Assembly: GCA_963663315.1 (NCBI GenBank)
Contig: OY760176.1
Coordinates: 1,302,001 to 1,366,000 of the forward strand
DNA: 64,000 bases
DNA from: G963663315 sp963663315
GTDB taxonomy: Bacteria > Pseudomonadota > Gammaproteobacteria > Arenicellales > Poriferihabitantaceae
Direction: 5' to 3'
Within the stretch, counting starts at the first letter, position 1; each line of letters starts with the position of its first letter. A program made the position numbers and the translations under genes. The notes under the pieces were generated by a model. That model worked only from the letters and a program-made list of their open reading frames with translations, made no database searches and had not been told where the DNA came from. Positions 37,308 to 46,284 of the stretch are shown here, piece after piece.

Positions 37308-38659
37308 GACCATTGTGCCTCATATACTTTCAGTGCAGTCTTGATCTGTTCCACCCGCTCAGCGCCCGACAAATGATCCGCAGACATGCAAATCTCTGCT
37401 ACTTTACGGGCAACCTCCTTGAGTAACACTTTATCATCCTGGTCATTTCGGGGTGGAATTCGTAACATCGTATCGCCACCGTAAGTTGGAATGGCGCCGT
37501 CATAGACCAGAGCCGGCTGATCCACCCGCTCCCCTGCCTGAACCGCGCGAATGGCGACACGCAACTTCTCGCGCACTCTGGAAATGCCCCGGTCCGTAAA
37601 GCAGCGATGCTCCCGATCGTGGATATTTTTTGGCCCCTGGGAAACCCAGGCGTCATAATCTCCCGGGTCGCGCTGGCGCTGTTCGTAGCTCCGGTCTCCC
37701 CCCTGCCCGTAAAAATCGGTTTTTCCATATCCGACTTCGTCCCGGTTGGTCAAGCCCCGGGGGTCGTCGCCGTCGCGAAAGTGTCGCCAGGCGATGACCA
37801 TCGCATGGGTATCATCAACCGGGGTGACCCAGCGCGACAAACCGCAGCGCCCGAAATACAGGGAATCTTCCGGGACCGGGAAGTGCCCCCCATTCTGCGT
37901 AAAAGAGGGCAGCATTTGATCATGGATTCGAATCCATACTATTTCACCTGAGCGTCGGGTATTGGTATAAAAATCTCCGTAAGGGCGTTTGAAATATTCA
38001 ATTTTGGGCATTTCCGAAAAAGCATCGATAAACTGCGTTCGAACGGCTTTGGTATGTAAATAAACGGTATGAAACGGGTCCCAGGCATTTTCCATTATCT
38101 GTAACCAGTTACACGGCGATTGGATCAGATACGGAATCATTTCATCGTCTGGTTCATCAAAAGTATCATATACCGGGAAAGGCGGTATTACCTCTTTGGG
38201 GCCCATGTAGGCAAACGCCAACCCCTTGTACTCAATCACCGGATAAGCGCCAAGGCAGGCGGCATTCGCGATCTTGCTACCCGGTGGTTCACAAGGGGTT
38301 TCCAGAACCGAACCATCCAGGTCGTACTTCCAGCCATGATAACTGCAACGAATACCACCCTCCTCGACAATTCCGAACTCAAGAGACATTCCCCGATGAG
38401 CGCAATGCAAATGAACCAGTCCCAGCCTCCCTTTTTTCTCTCTGAAAAGAACCAGATCCTCTCCCAGGATTCGGACAGGATAAGGCAGGTCTCCCACTTG
38501 ACTGGTCATCGCAACGGGCATCCAGTAGCGGCGCAAATATTCTCCGCAGGGCGTACCCGGCCCAACTTCCGTCAATTCCGAATCGGGTTTGAGATTCCAG
38601 ACATGTTGCTGATCGTGGCCCCGATAATTACCTTCGGGTATATCAATTGTTAAGGACAT
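37304..38659 (-). CDS. Rieske oxygenase of phthalate dioxygenase type
   Basis: This is an aromatic-ring-hydroxylating or O/N-demethylating oxygenase, 451 residues. Rieske ligands are CAHRG and CSYHGW near residues 87-108. The mononuclear iron site is NAWDPFHTVYLH, the pattern of the phthalate 4,5-dioxygenase group, and differs from the Rieske protein at 26.4 kb. Its reductase is not encoded nearby. It stands between aldehyde dehydrogenase and the two paralogues of unknown function, with gaps of 25 bp and a 4-bp overlap. Confidence 0.85.
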   Translation of the reverse strand: MSLTIDIPEGNYRGHDQQHVWNLKPDSELTEVGPGTPCGEYLRRYWMPVAMTSQVGDLPYPVRILGEDLVLFREKKGRLGLVHLHCAHRGMSLEFGIVEEGGIRCSYHGWKYDLDGSVLETPCEPPGSKIANAACLGAYPVIEYKGLAFAYMGPKEVIPPFPVYDTFDEPDDEMIPYLIQSPCNWLQIMENAWDPFHTVYLHTKAVRTQFIDAFSEMPKIEYFKRPYGDFYTNTRRSGEIVWIRIHDQMLPSFTQNGGHFPVPEDSLYFGRCGLSRWVTPVDDTHAMVIAWRHFRDGDDPRGLTNRDEVGYGKTDFYGQGGDRSYEQRQRDPGDYDAWVSQGPKNIHDREHRCFTDRGISRVREKLRVAIRAVQAGERVDQPALVYDGAIPTYGGDTMLRIPPRNDQDDKVLLKEVARKVAEICMSADHLSGAERVEQIKTALKVYEAQWS

Positions 38660-38684
38660 GGCTTATCTCCAAATAGTAAAAATG

Positions 38685-40157
38685 CTAATCCGGGAACGGG
38701 TCGGTACAGGGCTCCGTCCCGTGCCATACCGATTTGATTTGTAAAAACGCCCGGACTGCATCCGGACCCAGTTCCCGCCCATAGCCAGACTTCTTGTAGC
38801 CACCGATGGGGGACCCCGGATCAACGCTGCGATAGTGATTAATGTACACGGTACCCGCCTGTATCTGTTTTGCCACTCGCTCTGCCCGCTTCCTGTCACT
38901 GGTCCAGACCCCGGCCGCCAGTCCATACCTTGTATCATTGGCTAATGATATGGCATCGTCTTCGCAATCAAACGATGCGACTGCAAGCACGGGACCGAAT
39001 ACCTCCTCTCGCCAAATCTCCATTTCCGGGGTGACATTGGTGAATACGGTAGGCTCGACATAGTAACCATTGGGGTGAGTCGAAACATGCGCCCGTTTTC
39101 CACCACAAACGCAAGTAGCTCCCTCCTGTTTCGCTTTCTCGATCATGGCGCATACTTTTTGCAAATGCGCCTCATTCGCCAACGGCGCTATTTGCGTATT
39201 TTCATCCATGGGGTCACCTGGCCTGAGTGAATTGGCTTTTTGAACAATCCGTTCGACCAGTTGATTCGCAATTCTGGACGCCGCAATCAGACGCGACCCG
39301 GCAACACAGGTCTGACCATTCGACAAAAAGATCCCGGAAAGTATGCCGTTCACCGTGCTGTCCATGTCCGCATCTGCAAACACCACCTGGGGACACTTTC
39401 CGCCCAACTCCAGTGTCACCGGAACGACGTCTGTGGAAGCGGCTCGCGCCACCTTGCTTCCTCCGGGATCAGACCCGGTAAAGGTGACTTTCCGGGTGTC
39501 CGGGTGGCAAACCAGGGGTTCACCTGCTTCCGATCCTGTTCCTGTAACCACATTAATGACACCATCCGGGATAGAGGAATCCGAACACAATCTGGCAAAT
39601 TCCAGCGTTGAAACAGAGGCATGTTCAGATGGCTTGATCACGACCGTATTTCCAGCCGCCAGCGCCGGGGCAATTTTCCAGGCGGCAATCATCAGCGGTG
39701 AATTCCACGGAGTAATCGCAATCACAACACCGTAAGGTTCGAAACATGCCTGATTGCGAATTCCCGGGATGTGGTTGTCCAGTGTCCGGCTTTCGATTTG
39801 CAACATCTGTTCGGCGAAATAGCGATACCAGGTATGCAGCCCGGAAAACTGGGGGCGCACTTCCGATATGCGTTTACCATTGTCTCTGATCTCGAATTCG
39901 ACCAACTCCGGCCATCTTTCCTGCAGAATACCCGCTAAATCAAATAGATGTTTTGCCCTGTCCTGGGCGGGCAGCATGGACCATTCTCCGGATTTAAATA
40001 CGCTATGCGCGCAAGCCACCGCACAATCCGCATCCACTGCATTGCCGCGTGCAATCCGGGCCCAGGGTTCTCCTGTCGATGGGTCAATCGCGTCAATCCA
40101 CTGCCCATTATCGGGTGGATGCCAGCGACCATTGATAAAATGCGGATACCGTTTCAT
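38685..40157 (-). CDS. NAD(P)-dependent aldehyde dehydrogenase
   Basis: This enzyme oxidises an aldehyde to its acid, 490 residues, cytoplasmic. The motifs TPWNSPLMIAAWKIAPALAAG, the catalytic glutamate in LELGGK (about residue 258) and the nucleophile in SNGQTCVAGSR (about 292) are complete. The start overlaps the end of the deacylase gene by 4 bp. The aldehyde is probably released by the Rieske oxygenase or from a deacylated amine. Confidence 0.88.
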   Translation of the reverse strand: MKRYPHFINGRWHPPDNGQWIDAIDPSTGEPWARIARGNAVDADCAVACAHSVFKSGEWSMLPAQDRAKHLFDLAGILQERWPELVEFEIRDNGKRISEVRPQFSGLHTWYRYFAEQMLQIESRTLDNHIPGIRNQACFEPYGVVIAITPWNSPLMIAAWKIAPALAAGNTVVIKPSEHASVSTLEFARLCSDSSIPDGVINVVTGTGSEAGEPLVCHPDTRKVTFTGSDPGGSKVARAASTDVVPVTLELGGKCPQVVFADADMDSTVNGILSGIFLSNGQTCVAGSRLIAASRIANQLVERIVQKANSLRPGDPMDENTQIAPLANEAHLQKVCAMIEKAKQEGATCVCGGKRAHVSTHPNGYYVEPTVFTNVTPEMEIWREEVFGPVLAVASFDCEDDAISLANDTRYGLAAGVWTSDRKRAERVAKQIQAGTVYINHYRSVDPGSPIGGYKKSGYGRELGPDAVRAFLQIKSVWHGTEPCTDPFPD

Positions 40158-41188
40158 TCCCTGATCCTTTTGTCGTCACCCGATACCGGTTGCGCGATCA
40201 GCGCCAGAACTTCTGCCCTTTCGACCATCCCCTTGTTGCTGTGCGCCAGAACGACCCCGGCGTCCCTGAAATGAATTGCGCTGGATGGCCGACCGGGTTC
40301 GCCCGGAAAATGCAGCCATCCGGCATGTTGGCCCGCGCTCACCTGATCTCCGCAGGAAAACGCGCGATCAAACAAGCCTGAAGCAGGGGCGGTAACCGGT
40401 TGCCTGTGTGCAACCAGTTCAACGATGGTTGGCTGTTGTGCTCCGGGTTCGGTTCCGTCATCTGCCAGCAACCCCAGGTGATTGAGGCATCTGCGAATAC
40501 CTTGCTCGGCTAAATCCGTCATGGCGGGGTCACAACCTCCACCCCCGCCGAGTTCAACTGCGATCATCGAAATATTTTGACGGGCTGCGGCTGCATTGAC
40601 TGACCGGGTATCATTTTGTGACCCGGACACCCAAAGCCAGGGCGCTCCGAATTCCCGGGCCAGTTGCAGGTTTTTCAGCCTCAATTCACTGCTGATTTCC
40701 AACTCGGTGAGCACGCAGGGAACGAAAACCGAACCCTTGCCGCCACTGTGCAGGTCAATCACAGCATCACACTGCGGCATCAAATGTTGTTCGATATAGT
40801 CGGCCAGCATAGCCGTCAAGGCGCCATCACGGTCACCGGGAAAGACACGGTTCATATTGATATGATCCAGTGGTGAAATTCGGCTGGATTTTGCGACCGC
40901 CAGAGAATTGGCCGCGGGTAATACAATCAATCTCCCCTGAATATCATCAACGGAGATCTGATTGATGATTCTCATCAGCGCCGCGGGGCCTTCAAATTCA
41001 TCTCCATGGACACCACCTGTCAGCATCACCGTGGGTCCCGACCCATTCGACAAACAGATAATCGGCGTAGGGTAAAACCCGAGAGGCCGCTCATTGTCCG
41101 ACCACTTTACAAGAAGATCGCCAATCTGCCTTCCCGGTTGATTCAGGTCAACTGTATTCTGAATTCGGGATTGATATAGACTGTCCAA
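40154..41188 (-). CDS. Succinylglutamate desuccinylase/aspartoacylase family deacylase (DoeB-like)
   Basis: This is a zinc-dependent N-acyl hydrolase of the AstE/AspA family, 344 residues. The zinc site is GGVHGDEFEGPAAL (His, Glu) and IDLHSGGKGS (His), with NMNRVFPGDRDGALTAMLAD as in DoeB, the N-acetyl-diaminobutyrate deacetylase of ectoine breakdown. Ectoine hydrolase DoeA is not present, so the substrate is another N-acyl amino compound or unknown. It is the first gene of the six-gene minus-strand operon, transcribed from the 41.2-41.3 kb gap. Confidence 0.8.
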   Translation of the reverse strand: MDSLYQSRIQNTVDLNQPGRQIGDLLVKWSDNERPLGFYPTPIICLSNGSGPTVMLTGGVHGDEFEGPAALMRIINQISVDDIQGRLIVLPAANSLAVAKSSRISPLDHINMNRVFPGDRDGALTAMLADYIEQHLMPQCDAVIDLHSGGKGSVFVPCVLTELEISSELRLKNLQLAREFGAPWLWVSGSQNDTRSVNAAAARQNISMIAVELGGGGGCDPAMTDLAEQGIRRCLNHLGLLADDGTEPGAQQPTIVELVAHRQPVTAPASGLFDRAFSCGDQVSAGQHAGWLHFPGEPGRPSSAIHFRDAGVVLAHSNKGMVERAEVLALIAQPVSGDDKRIRE

Positions 41189-41284
41189 TGCAACTAACCG
41201 GATACGTTTATATTCATTTCAGGGGAAATTAATGTATCACACATATAATATTTTTGTAAGTGACTTGCATTAAAAACCATTTCG

Positions 41285-41290
41285 TATAAT
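41285..41290 (+). promoter_or_regulatory. Putative -10 element upstream of the aminotransferase gene
   Basis: A perfect TATAAT lies 34 bp before the aminotransferase ATG in an AT-rich divergent gap. No good -35 box at the right spacing is seen (TTGCAT is only 14 bp away), so an activator may be required. Confidence 0.35.
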
Positions 41291-41324
41291 ATATCAGTTT
41301 TGCAACCCGAATTGAACATACCCA

Positions 41325-42428
41325 ATGGCAACCCTCCTGTTCAAACCCGGAATCGACCATATAAAACCGCATATGGTGGAAGATGAAAAGGAAAGTTCCC
41401 GCCCGGTCTGCATCGCTTTGAATTCCAACGAAAGCGCAATCGGAGCCAGCCCTCATGCCATTGCCGCCGCCCGTTCTGCTGTCAGTGGCATTGAACGTTA
41501 CCTTGAAGATTCCCAGGATATTCTTTCTGACGAGATCGCCCGTCGTTATGACCTGAAGCCGGAAAAAATTGCCATTGGTAACGGTTCTGACGATTTGCTA
41601 TCCCGACTGGCACGGGTTTATCTGGATTCCGGGCGGGAAATGATTCGCAGCCGGAATGGCTATCTCAAAGCTCCGAATTACGCCTGGGCGAACAATGCAA
41701 TACCGGTTTCTGCTGAAGATGTGGACCTGACCCCGTCCGTGGATGCAATCCTGGGTTGCATCACCCCGAAAACCGCTATGATTTATCTTGCCAATCCGGA
41801 AAATCCGGCAGGAACTCATTTATCCGGCCGTGAAATACGGCGACTGCATGCAAACCTGCGCGGCGACATACTGCTGATACTGGATTGTGCATACGATGAG
41901 TATGTGGATGATCCGGAATATGAATCCCCTCACCTGCTGGTCGAAGAAGCCACCAACGTCGTCATGACCCGTACCTTTTCAAAAATTTACGGTCTCGCGG
42001 GCGCCCGGATTGGCTGGATGTATGCGCCGGAAAAAATGGTCAGTCTGGTCAGTCGAATCGGGCTGACCTTTCCACTTTCGGCGCCGAGCGTAGCGGCAGC
42101 CGTCGCGGCATTGCAGGATACACAGCATATTCAATATGTGTATAGTCTCAACCAGCGCCTGCGGGCTGAATTTACGGAATCGATACGTAATCTCGGGCTG
42201 AAAGTCTATCCGAGTCAGACCAATTTCATTCTGATTAAATTTCCCGACCCCGAATACAATGCCCGTGATGCAGCCCAGGCGCTCCGGGCGTCAGGAATTT
42301 CTGTACGACGTTTCGTTTCCAGCGCCTATCGGGATTGTGTCAGAATCACCCTGGGATTCGAGCACGATCTCAAAGCCGCTGAAGGGGTGATCGAAAAATT
42401 TCTGAACGGCCAATCCGGACCGTTATGA
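41325..42428 (+). CDS. HisC-like PLP-dependent aminotransferase
   Basis: This is a fold-type I aminotransferase of the histidinol-phosphate aminotransferase group, 367 residues. It shows LNSNESAIGASPHA near residue 30, IAIGNGSDDLLSRLARVYL, YLANPENPAGT, LILDCAYDEYV and the PLP lysine in TRTFSKIYGLAGARIGW. Histidine genes are absent, and it overlaps a two-subunit ThDP decarboxylase by 4 bp. It therefore probably converts an amino acid to the 2-oxo acid that the decarboxylase uses. Cysteate and phosphonoalanine are candidate substrates. Confidence 0.85.
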   Translation: MATLLFKPGIDHIKPHMVEDEKESSRPVCIALNSNESAIGASPHAIAAARSAVSGIERYLEDSQDILSDEIARRYDLKPEKIAIGNGSDDLLSRLARVYLDSGREMIRSRNGYLKAPNYAWANNAIPVSAEDVDLTPSVDAILGCITPKTAMIYLANPENPAGTHLSGREIRRLHANLRGDILLILDCAYDEYVDDPEYESPHLLVEEATNVVMTRTFSKIYGLAGARIGWMYAPEKMVSLVSRIGLTFPLSAPSVAAAVAALQDTQHIQYVYSLNQRLRAEFTESIRNLGLKVYPSQTNFILIKFPDPEYNARDAAQALRASGISVRRFVSSAYRDCVRITLGFEHDLKAAEGVIEKFLNGQSGPL

Positions 42429-42964
42429 ATAACCAACTGAATCCACAATCGGATTCACCTGTTGCCTGCCCCAGTGGCCGGGCCATCATACAACAGATCA
42501 AACAGGCTGGCATTCGGTACATTGTTTCGGTTCCCGACATCGTTACCAGCGATGGATTGTTGTGGCCAATAGCCAGAGACCCTGATTTTGAGTTGATTCG
42601 GGTCTGCAAGGAAGATGAAGGGGTGTCCATTTGCGCAGCGATGTCTTATACCAGTACGCGCGCCCTGTTACTCATGCAGCAAACGGGGTTGATGGATTCA
42701 TTAAATGCGGTGCGGGCAATGGGGATGGATTATCAGCTACCGGTATGTATGATGGTTGGACTTCAGGGGAAAGAGCCTCACTTGAAACCGACGCAATCCC
42801 GGTCCAATGGAGTCAGAATCATTGAGCCGATTCTGGATGTGATGGGTCTGTCTCACAGACTGATCGAAACACCGGACAGCGTGAATACCATCGCAACCGA
42901 TATCAATGGGGCGTATCGAGCCTCTTCGCCATTTTGTTTTCTGGTCGGTCGGCCCCCAATATGA
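42425..42964 (+). CDS. ThDP-dependent decarboxylase, alpha (PYR) subunit, sulfopyruvate/phosphonopyruvate type
   Basis: This 179-residue protein is the pyrimidine-binding half of a split thiamine-diphosphate decarboxylase. It has the cofactor-activating glutamate in VCKEDEGVSICAAMSY and the following LLLMQQTGLMDSLNAVRAM, the pattern of sulfopyruvate decarboxylase ComD and phosphonopyruvate decarboxylase. ATGA overlaps couple it to the aminotransferase upstream and the beta subunit downstream. Confidence 0.82.
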   Translation: MNNQLNPQSDSPVACPSGRAIIQQIKQAGIRYIVSVPDIVTSDGLLWPIARDPDFELIRVCKEDEGVSICAAMSYTSTRALLLMQQTGLMDSLNAVRAMGMDYQLPVCMMVGLQGKEPHLKPTQSRSNGVRIIEPILDVMGLSHRLIETPDSVNTIATDINGAYRASSPFCFLVGRPPI

Positions 42965-43527
42965 TGAAACGGGATCAGGCGCTGAAAATACTGGGGTCCC
43001 GGGTCAGCGACCAGATTGTCGTTGCGGTCTTTCAGACCTGTTTTGACTGGATGGCGCTGAATCCCCGGGATTTGAATTATGTTGCCACGGGCGCCATGGG
43101 ACAGGCCTCTTCCCATGGGCTGGGGTTAGCGCTTGCAAGCCCCGAAAAAAAGATATGGATATTGGATGGAGACGGTAGTTTGCTTATGAATCTGGGTTCA
43201 CTGGTAACCATCGGAGAGGCGGCGCCGACGAACTTCCACCATTTCGTCTTTGCCAATCGAATCTATGAAGTGAATGGTGAGCATCCCACTCCAGGAAAAG
43301 ATAAAGTGGATTTTTCCGGGATTGCCCTGGCCAGTGGATACCGGCATGCCCGGTGTTTCAGTGACCTGGTCGAGCTTGAAAATAACCTGGATTCATTTCT
43401 TGAAACACCCGGGCCCGGATTGGCTGTAATGCACATTGAAGCAGGGGAACCCTGGCCGAGGGATTATGAATACATCCATAGCGCCGCTGCCCGGGACCGA
43501 TTCAGAAAAGCGATCAATCAAAACTGA
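42961..43527 (+). CDS. ThDP-dependent decarboxylase, beta (PP) subunit
   Basis: This is the diphosphate-binding half of the same enzyme, 188 residues from the ATG at 42961 that overlaps the alpha stop. The ThDP motif GDGSLLMNLGSLVTIGE runs to FANRIYEVNGE, and ATGAMGQASSHGLGLALA precedes it. ComE-type sulfopyruvate decarboxylase or phosphonopyruvate decarboxylase releases sulfoacetaldehyde or phosphonoacetaldehyde. The 3' end overlaps the converging LysR gene by 14 bp. Confidence 0.85.
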   Translation: MMKRDQALKILGSRVSDQIVVAVFQTCFDWMALNPRDLNYVATGAMGQASSHGLGLALASPEKKIWILDGDGSLLMNLGSLVTIGEAAPTNFHHFVFANRIYEVNGEHPTPGKDKVDFSGIALASGYRHARCFSDLVELENNLDSFLETPGPGLAVMHIEAGEPWPRDYEYIHSAAARDRFRKAINQN

Positions 43528-44401
43528 ATTCATCCACCATTTTCAGAAATTCTTCCGCCACTCTGGACAACGGCTTTTGATCAGACCAGATCAGGGCAAC
43601 CTTGAAGGGCAGTTTCGGCTTGAACGGAACTGTACTGATGCCTCTGGAAGAGCGCAGGGCAGAATTGGCCGAACCGGCAATCGACACCCCAAGTCCACTT
43701 TCAACGAGATGATAGATTGCATCGGTTGTACGTGCTTCATACTGTAATTTTCGACTGATGCCGGCTTTTCGAAACAATTCATCGACATCAAACCGGAAAG
43801 TGGAATCGGACATGAACGAAATAAAACTCATGTCTTCGAGATTTTTAGGGGAAATCACTTTTTTCTTTTCCAGGGGATGCCCTTTGGGCAACACGCATAC
43901 CGATTGGGTATCAAATAACGGATGGCTGTTGATGGTCGTATTGCTGACCGTCGAAGGAGCAATTCCAAAGTCGTGATTCTGGGAAACCATCCACTCCACG
44001 GTATCATCAGTGGATTGAATTTCGAGGGATACCATTGCTTCAGGACAAATTGTAGAAAATTTCTGGATCAGTTTCGGCACGATTGAAGTGGAAAACAGGG
44101 GGGTTGTAATTAATCGGAGTTGCGCGTGCTTGTAATTTTTAATCGCAACAGCGGTTTTCTTGATCTGTTCCAGACCACTCAGTGCCCGTCGTACTTCTTC
44201 TATCAACAAACGAGCCTCCTGGGTGGCTCTTAAATTTCTGCCAGACCGCTTGAACAGCCTGAACCCGACTTCCTCTTCAAGGTCGGATATCAACCTGCTC
44301 ACAGCAGGTTGGGATACGCCCAGTAACCGCGCAGACTCGGTCACCGTGCCGACCAGAACCAGCGTTTTGAAGGCGTCAATCTGTCTGAAAGTGATTTTCA
44401 C
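43514..44401 (-). CDS. LysR family transcriptional regulator
   Basis: The product is 295 residues: an N-terminal winged helix-turn-helix (FRQIDAFKTLVLVGTVTESA then LLGVSQPAVSRLISDLEEE) and a C-terminal effector-binding domain. It is divergent from the amino acid ABC transporter and converges on the decarboxylase gene, so it may regulate either. The effector is unknown; an amino acid or its 2-oxo acid would fit. Confidence 0.9.
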   Translation of the reverse strand: MKITFRQIDAFKTLVLVGTVTESARLLGVSQPAVSRLISDLEEEVGFRLFKRSGRNLRATQEARLLIEEVRRALSGLEQIKKTAVAIKNYKHAQLRLITTPLFSTSIVPKLIQKFSTICPEAMVSLEIQSTDDTVEWMVSQNHDFGIAPSTVSNTTINSHPLFDTQSVCVLPKGHPLEKKKVISPKNLEDMSFISFMSDSTFRFDVDELFRKAGISRKLQYEARTTDAIYHLVESGLGVSIAGSANSALRSSRGISTVPFKPKLPFKVALIWSDQKPLSRVAEEFLKMVDEFSFD

Positions 44402-44444
44402 AACCCAATATATAACATTTACTTAATCCAAGTTCAATTTATTG

Positions 44445-44472
44445 TTGACATTGATATATATTAATATATATT
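44445..44472 (+). promoter_or_regulatory. Putative sigma70 promoter with overlapping AT palindrome for the amino acid ABC operon
   Basis: TTGACA at 44445-44450 and TATATT at 44467-44472 are spaced by 16 bp. A perfect 18-bp palindrome, ATATATATTAATATATAT (44454-44471), covers the spacer and -10 region. It could be an operator for the divergent LysR protein or another repressor. Confidence 0.5.
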
Positions 44473-44561
44473 GCAAGTGCTTATGATACAGATTACGCAC
44501 TGTACGTGGAGAACTATGGCGTTACCTGGTAGAAGTTCAATTCTGTACCACATTCAAGTAA

Positions 44562-45419
44562 GTGCTGAATATGAATTCGGACCGTAAACGACCACCTGCT
44601 GAATTCAGCTGGGGCGAGATACTCAATACTGCCCGCCAGATTGGCTGGGCCATTGTAGTATTCACAATCCTGGGATGGTTGATCTGGCGTGGCGCCCTGG
44701 CCATGGAATATCAATGGCAATGGTACCGTGTTCAACCTTTCTTTTATCGGGTTATAGACGGGGAACTGATCTGGGGTCCGTTGATGAAAGGCGTTGTCCA
44801 GACGCTTAAACTGGCCATTTTCGGCGGCATACTTGCTGTTTCGATTGGATTTGTCACCGCATTTGCCCGAATGTCCGATTCCATAGCGGGAGGGATGATC
44901 GCAACCTGCTATCTGGAAGCGATTCGTAATACACCGCTTCTGGTCCAACTCTTCCTGTTCTATTTTGTACTCGCTCCGATATTCGGAATCGACCGTTTCT
45001 GGTCCGGCGTATTATGCCTTGCTTTTTTTGAAGGATCGTTTGCGGCTGAAATTATCCGTGGAGGAATTGAGGGTGTCGACAAAAATCAGTATGAAGCCAG
45101 CGATGCCATAGGATTAACCGTTTATAACAAGTATCGTTATATCGTAGTTCCCCAGGCGTTGCCTCTTATTCTGCCTCCACTGACCGGGCTGCTGATTTCT
45201 CTTATCAAGCATTCAGCCATTGTAAGCGTGATCGCCGTTTCTGAGCTCACTACCGCTGGACTGAACTTGATTTCGGATACCTTCATGGCATTTGAAATCT
45301 GGTTCATTGTCGCTGGAATCTATCTGGTTCTGACCATATCTTTATCCATCAGCGTTGGCCTGTTTGAACAAAAACTAAACCCGGCCACTGCTAAAACCAA
45401 ATCCTCAGGAGAAAACTGA
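44562..45419 (+). CDS. Polar amino acid ABC transporter permease (HisM/GltJ type)
   Basis: This is an inner-membrane permease, 285 residues from the GTG at 44562, or 282 from the ATG at 44571. It has an amino acid permease core with EAIRNTPLLVQLFLFYFVLAP and the EAA coupling loop YEASDAIGLTVYNKYRYIVVPQAL. Its TGA overlaps the substrate-binding protein ATG by one base. A 23-codon open frame with a GGAG site (44516-44587) runs into its start and could modulate translation. Confidence 0.88.
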   Translation: MLNMNSDRKRPPAEFSWGEILNTARQIGWAIVVFTILGWLIWRGALAMEYQWQWYRVQPFFYRVIDGELIWGPLMKGVVQTLKLAIFGGILAVSIGFVTAFARMSDSIAGGMIATCYLEAIRNTPLLVQLFLFYFVLAPIFGIDRFWSGVLCLAFFEGSFAAEIIRGGIEGVDKNQYEASDAIGLTVYNKYRYIVVPQALPLILPPLTGLLISLIKHSAIVSVIAVSELTTAGLNLISDTFMAFEIWFIVAGIYLVLTISLSISVGLFEQKLNPATAKTKSSGEN

Positions 45420-46252
45420 TGACTATCTTTAAACGTATTAAAATAATTTTGCTGTCTGCCATGATAGCGTTCGCGACCATGCTTGCCTCGATTACCCCGG
45501 CATCTGCCGAAGGTACACTTGAGGATATCGTAAAACGTGGAACACTCCGGGTTGGAATGTCCACATTCGTACCCTGGGCCATGCGCGACAAGGCCGGAGA
45601 ACTGATCGGGTTCGAAATTGATGTGGCGACCCAAGTCGCTACAGATATGGGAGTCGAAGTTGAATTTGTCCCGACTGCCTGGAGCGGAATTATCCCGGCG
45701 CTGATTGCGAAAAAATTTGACATCATTATTGGCGGCATGTCGATTACACCGCAACGCAACCTGACGGTGAACTTTACGACTCCGTATGCGCATTCCGGCC
45801 AGCAAATGGCGGCAAATATCGAACTGGCTGGCGGCTTTACCACCCGCGATGAATTTAACGCATCGGATGTCTCGATCGCCTGTCGTCGTGGCGCCACCCC
45901 GTGTAACGCAGCCCAGAAACTGTTTCCCAAGGCGACTGTCCTGCGTTTCGATGATGATGCCCAGGCATTCCAGGAAGTGGTGAATGGAAACGCTCATGCC
46001 ATGATTTCCAGTGCGCCAAAGCCTCGTTTCTGGTCCGAAGCATACCCTGACAAAATTTTTCTGCCGTTCGGCGGGGAAAACCTGACCCAGGGTGATGAAG
46101 CTTTCGCGCTGAGAAAAGGGGATGCGGATGCGCTCAACTTTTTCAGCAACTGGATCATCGTCAATTCCAGTAGCGGATGGCTGAAGGAAACTCATGACTA
46201 CTGGTTCAAAGATCAATCCGGGTGGAAAGATATGGTAGCGCCAGCTGAATAG
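45419..46252 (+). CDS. Polar amino acid ABC transporter substrate-binding protein
   Basis: This is a periplasmic binding protein of family 3 (SBP_bac_3), 277 residues. The signal peptide includes LLSAMIAFATMLASITPASA. The ligand-binding core has GTLRVGMSTFVPWAMRDKAG, LIGFEIDVATQVATDMGVEV and DIIIGGMSITPQRNLTVNF. A CAGGAG ribosome-binding site lies before the ATG. It contains a Cys pair in SIACRRGATPCNAAQ. The ligand may be an acidic amino acid, given the linked aminotransferase and decarboxylase, but this is inference. Confidence 0.88.
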   Translation: MTIFKRIKIILLSAMIAFATMLASITPASAEGTLEDIVKRGTLRVGMSTFVPWAMRDKAGELIGFEIDVATQVATDMGVEVEFVPTAWSGIIPALIAKKFDIIIGGMSITPQRNLTVNFTTPYAHSGQQMAANIELAGGFTTRDEFNASDVSIACRRGATPCNAAQKLFPKATVLRFDDDAQAFQEVVNGNAHAMISSAPKPRFWSEAYPDKIFLPFGGENLTQGDEAFALRKGDADALNFFSNWIIVNSSSGWLKETHDYWFKDQSGWKDMVAPAE

Positions 46253-46284
46253 CCACGCTGATATAGCGTATTGGAACCCGCAAC

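Noticed and set aside
40154..41188. An ectoine degradation (doe) cluster
   Set aside because: The deacylase resembles DoeB, but DoeA and the diaminobutyrate transaminase are absent from the operon.
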